Shown: one piece after another, positions 19,757 to 22,622 of the stretch | How positions within the stretch are numbered: position 1 is the first letter of the stretch | Layout: every line of letters starts with the position of its first letter | NCBI GenBank assembly: GCA_025355225.1 | Contig: JANYAB010000003.1 | Coordinates: 1 to 22,622, forward strand | Reading direction: 5' to 3' | Length of the DNA: 22,622 nt | Origin: Bacteroidota bacterium | Lineage (GTDB): Bacteria > Bacteroidota > Bacteroidia > Sphingobacteriales > Sphingobacteriaceae | Notes under the pieces: model-generated | Seen by the model: only the letters and a program-made list of their open reading frames with translations | The model's database searches: none | Told to the model about the DNA's origin: nothing | Program-made: the position numbers and the translations under genes

Positions 19757-22622
19757 ATGAGTAAGGCTGATGCGAGAATACCCTATCAAGTATCTTTCTC
19801 TTTAAATTCGAATTGGATTTTTTGTCTGCCTTTTTTGCTATTTTTCCTTTCGGGCCATCCCCTTAAGGCACAACAATATACACGCGGCATAGGAATATAC
19901 CCCGGCGATCCAAAAGAAAGTTTTACTCCCGGAGTTAAAATTGACGCAAAACGCTACAGAAACCTGGCATTAAATAGCGCCGCATATCAGTCAAGTGCGT
20001 ACGATTATAACCTTACAGCCCAATTAGTCACTGACGGCATAACCGACACTGGGCTCCCGGGCTGGATAGTAACCAGTACGAGCAGCCAGGGTGCATTGGG
20101 AAGGGATGCAAGGGAGCGTATACTGGACAAGTACGCAACTGATCAGCAGATGTTAACCGGAACCGATGTTTGGCTGCAGGTGCAAATGGCAGGCAATTAC
20201 GATGTGCCACCGGTAGACAGTATAAGTCTTATAGGCAGCGTTACGTTAAATACATTGACGCTGACGCCCTGGATAATAACAGTGAGTGGATCTGACGACG
20301 GCGTTAAATGGCAAGAACTGGGTAAGGTAAACGGCGAATCATTGCCTGGTACCGATGCTTTAGCGGAATTCCTGGAAAAATCCACCTATCCTGAAGGACA
20401 AAAACTGACAACCAGGCAAATGAATCTGGCACGCAGATTTGCACCACCTAACAAGCGTATATTAAACTATGGTTTTAAGTTAAACAAGGCAGTGCGCTAC
20501 AAATATTACCGGTTTAACGGGAATGATCCCAATGCTAAGAATTGGTCGTTGGCTCATTTAGGTTTGTATAACAAAAACAAAGCAGCGCCGGTAGGTGGTC
20601 CCTATCATTTTACCAGTGCCTGGAAAAGTGCGGGAAGCGGTGAGGAATGGGTATATGTTGATCTTGGTGCCGAATGCAGTTTTAACCATATCAAATTGAG
20701 TTGGATAAGTCCGGCAACTGAGGGTAAAGTACAAGTGTCGGACGATGCTGAGCATTGGCAGGACATCGCTGCGCTAACTGTAAATACAGACAATGTTACC
20801 GATCTGTCGATGAAAAAGGATGTACGGGGTTGGTTTGTGCGTGTGCTGATGACCAAGCCTGTTGATACGAATAACGGATATATTTTGAGCGAAATTGAGG
20901 TAATGGGAACAGGCGGCCCCGTACCCGTAGCGCATCCCCAGGCTGACTTGCAAAATGGACGACTCCAGCTCGCAGGCGGCGCATGGAAACTTCAGCGTGC
21001 ATCCAATGTGCACGCTGAAGGCGACTTCTTATCCGGGCAGAGATATAATGATGACGATTGGCTGGTTGCTACTGTGCCTGGCACTTCGCTGGTAAGTTAC
21101 CTGAATGACGGCGCCGTACCAGATCCCAATCATGGCAATAACAACCTGATGATTTCCGACTCTTATTTTTATGATGATTTCTGGTACCGGGATATGTTTG
21201 CTGTTCCTTCTTCATTCGCCAATAGGAGACTGTTTTTGAATTTTGATGGCGTTAGCTGCAAGGCAGAAGTTTACCTCAATGGCAATTATCTGGGACTTAT
21301 CAAAAGCCCATTCATCAAAGGAAAGTTTGATGTCACAAATATGCTTGAACCGGGTAGTAAAAACGCATTAGCAGTTCGCGTGCTAAAAAATGAAATGCCG
21401 GGCTTTCCAACTGAACGGATCAGGAATGGCGCCGACCCAAGTGGCGATGAGCCCGATAATTCTGTTTCTCCGGCTTCTTCCGGTTGGGAACTGGTACCGG
21501 CTGTGCGCGGCCGCAACACCGGGATATTGAAAGATGTGTACTTTTCTACGACTGGACCGGTAACTATAGAAAATTCTTTCATTTCAAGCAGCCTGCCTTT
21601 GCCGGATACTACCTGGGCCGATTTAAAGATGGAACTCACCCTTCGCAATCATATTAAGCAGGATGTAGCGGGCACATTGCACGGTAAGTTTGGTAATGTA
21701 AGTTTTGAGCAACAGGTTACGCTTGGACCGCTGGAGACAAAAACCATCATACTCAATCCATTGTCAAATCCTTCATTCCGGTTGCATCATCCACTGTTAT
21801 GGTGGCCCAACGGGTACGGAAATCAGAACCTTTACGATGTGGCCCTGTCTTTCGCAGCAGCCGATGGGCAGCAGTCAGATAAAAAAACATTTAAAACAGG
21901 TATTCGCGAAATGACCTATTCGGAACTTGGCGGGATTCTACGGCTATGGATAAATGGCAGAAGGTTTATTCCGCGCGGTGGCAATTGGGGTTTTGCAGAA
22001 GATCTAATGCGGTATCGCGCCAGGGAATATGATATTGCTGTTGGTTACCAGAAGGAGATGAACTTAAATATGATACGAAACTGGGAGGCACAGGTGGATG
22101 ACGATTCTTTTTATGAGGCCTGCGATAAGTATGGTATCATGATATGGCAGGATCTATGGCACGAAAAGTCATCCAATGGGTCCGGGTCCATCTACTCCCC
22201 AATATTTATTGATAATCTGAATCATTTTATAAAACGAATCCGAAACCATCCTTCCATTGCCCTGTTCGCAGGCAGCGACAAGAATAATACCACCGGGGCG
22301 CTTGAAGATTCTATTGCAACCAACTTACAGGCATTGGCGCCCCGTATTAAATATATACCGAACTCGGCCTTCGGCCTTATAAGCGGTGGCGGCCCGTATG
22401 GACTGATGCCACTTAAATTTTATTTCCGAAATACTGCTACCCCAAAACTGCACAATGAAATTGGTATGCCTGATCTAATGTCGAATGATTACTTTAAACA
22501 GGTAACGCCTGATTCTGCCAAATCAATATCTTCGCGGTTAAGGGCGACAAAAGATTCTGCGCGGAATGACGCACAAAACGCGGTGGCATTAACCAGGACA
22601 ATGGAGCAGGCTTTTGGAAAAA
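19757..22622 (+). CDS. GH2 glycoside hydrolase, exo-beta-D-glucosaminidase-like, with discoidin-like N-terminus (partial)
   Basis: The open frame from ATG 19757 runs 955 codons to the window end. A long n-region precedes a hydrophobic signal (FCLPFLLFFLSGHPLKAQQY). Residues about 60-385 hold discoidin (F5/8C)-like pieces: TPWIITVSGSDDGVKWQELG, VYVDLGAECSFNHIKLSWI and GYILSEIEVMGTGG. The GH2 sugar-binding domain follows (WYRDMFAVP, FLNFDGVSCKAEVYLNG), then WWPNGYGNQNLYDV (about 682) and the TIM barrel (RFIPRGGNWGFAEDLM, MIRNWEAQVDDDSFYEACDK, IMIWQDLW). The acid/base position reads RNHPSIALFAGSD, giving Asp841 where most GH2 enzymes have Glu, and the nucleophile is probably Glu901 in LHNEIGM. 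Asp in GSD plus GGPYGLMP is the pattern of CsxA-type exo-glucosaminidases, which act on chitosan oligomers. Substrate is inferred. Confidence 0.88.
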   Translation, partial: MSKADARIPYQVSFSLNSNWIFCLPFLLFFLSGHPLKAQQYTRGIGIYPGDPKESFTPGVKIDAKRYRNLALNSAAYQSSAYDYNLTAQLVTDGITDTGLPGWIVTSTSSQGALGRDARERILDKYATDQQMLTGTDVWLQVQMAGNYDVPPVDSISLIGSVTLNTLTLTPWIITVSGSDDGVKWQELGKVNGESLPGTDALAEFLEKSTYPEGQKLTTRQMNLARRFAPPNKRILNYGFKLNKAVRYKYYRFNGNDPNAKNWSLAHLGLYNKNKAAPVGGPYHFTSAWKSAGSGEEWVYVDLGAECSFNHIKLSWISPATEGKVQVSDDAEHWQDIAALTVNTDNVTDLSMKKDVRGWFVRVLMTKPVDTNNGYILSEIEVMGTGGPVPVAHPQADLQNGRLQLAGGAWKLQRASNVHAEGDFLSGQRYNDDDWLVATVPGTSLVSYLNDGAVPDPNHGNNNLMISDSYFYDDFWYRDMFAVPSSFANRRLFLNFDGVSCKAEVYLNGNYLGLIKSPFIKGKFDVTNMLEPGSKNALAVRVLKNEMPGFPTERIRNGADPSGDEPDNSVSPASSGWELVPAVRGRNTGILKDVYFSTTGPVTIENSFISSSLPLPDTTWADLKMELTLRNHIKQDVAGTLHGKFGNVSFEQQVTLGPLETKTIILNPLSNPSFRLHHPLLWWPNGYGNQNLYDVALSFAAADGQQSDKKTFKTGIREMTYSELGGILRLWINGRRFIPRGGNWGFAEDLMRYRAREYDIAVGYQKEMNLNMIRNWEAQVDDDSFYEACDKYGIMIWQDLWHEKSSNGSGSIYSPIFIDNLNHFIKRIRNHPSIALFAGSDKNNTTGALEDSIATNLQALAPRIKYIPNSAFGLISGGGPYGLMPLKFYFRNTATPKLHNEIGMPDLMSNDYFKQVTPDSAKSISSRLRATKDSARNDAQNAVALTRTMEQAFGK

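Noticed and set aside
20028..21648. Overlapping minus-strand frames of 60-120 codons in the glycoside hydrolase region.
   Set aside because: The plus-strand frame is open without a stop from 19757 to 22622 and shows GH2 motifs throughout, so these are shadows.

Overview
The window looks like a chromosome segment of a member of the Bacteroidota, most likely Sphingobacteriaceae and close to Mucilaginibacter or Pedobacter. This is inferred from the gene order rplM-rpsI-rpsB-tsf, promoters of the TTTG-N19/20-TAnnTTTG type, a T9SS-sorted subtilase with a GEVED domain, a TonB-receptor-like barrel followed by a GLPGLI protein, and many AT-rich, lipoprotein-like and barrel genes. No rRNA, tRNA, CRISPR array or intact insertion sequence was seen.

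Region 1 (1-2400, minus strand) is a ribosomal protein operon: rplM (GTG start), rpsI, rpsB and the N-terminal half of tsf. A good Bacteroidota promoter precedes rplM. A palindromic, G/C-run intergenic element separates rpsB from tsf.

Region 2 (2400-5500) is an accessory patch. It holds a PemK/MazF-type toxin-antitoxin pair (2747-3294). About 1.2 kb without genes follows, carrying three inverted-repeat elements of two families. Then comes a four-gene cluster (4538-5484): a DUF2683-like protein, two paralogous small antitoxin-like proteins and one ParE/RelE-like toxin that overlaps the second antitoxin.

Region 3 (5558-9000) holds a MaoC-like hot-dog hydratase, two tandem paralogous lipoproteins of unknown function and a luciferase-like flavin monooxygenase.

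Region 4 (9051-19137) is mostly envelope and secreted proteins: a 1244-residue subtilisin-like protease with a type IX sorting domain, a small outer-membrane barrel protein on the opposite strand, a secreted serine hydrolase of the beta-lactamase/PBP fold with an N-terminal DUF3471-like domain, and a TonB-dependent-receptor-like barrel in an operon with a GLPGLI protein. An inverted pair of heptanucleotide tandem arrays sits exactly between the convergent subtilase and barrel genes.

Region 5 (19165-22622) has a SnoaL/NTF2-like protein on the minus strand. Divergent from it is a GH2 glycoside hydrolase with discoidin-like N-terminal domains that runs off the window; its GSD motif suggests the exo-beta-D-glucosaminidase (CsxA-type) subfamily.

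I found no clearly new multi-gene system. The most unusual signals are the families of palindromic intergenic elements, the duplicated antitoxin ahead of a single toxin, and the inverted heptad arrays. All family assignments come from reading motifs by eye, without database searches.
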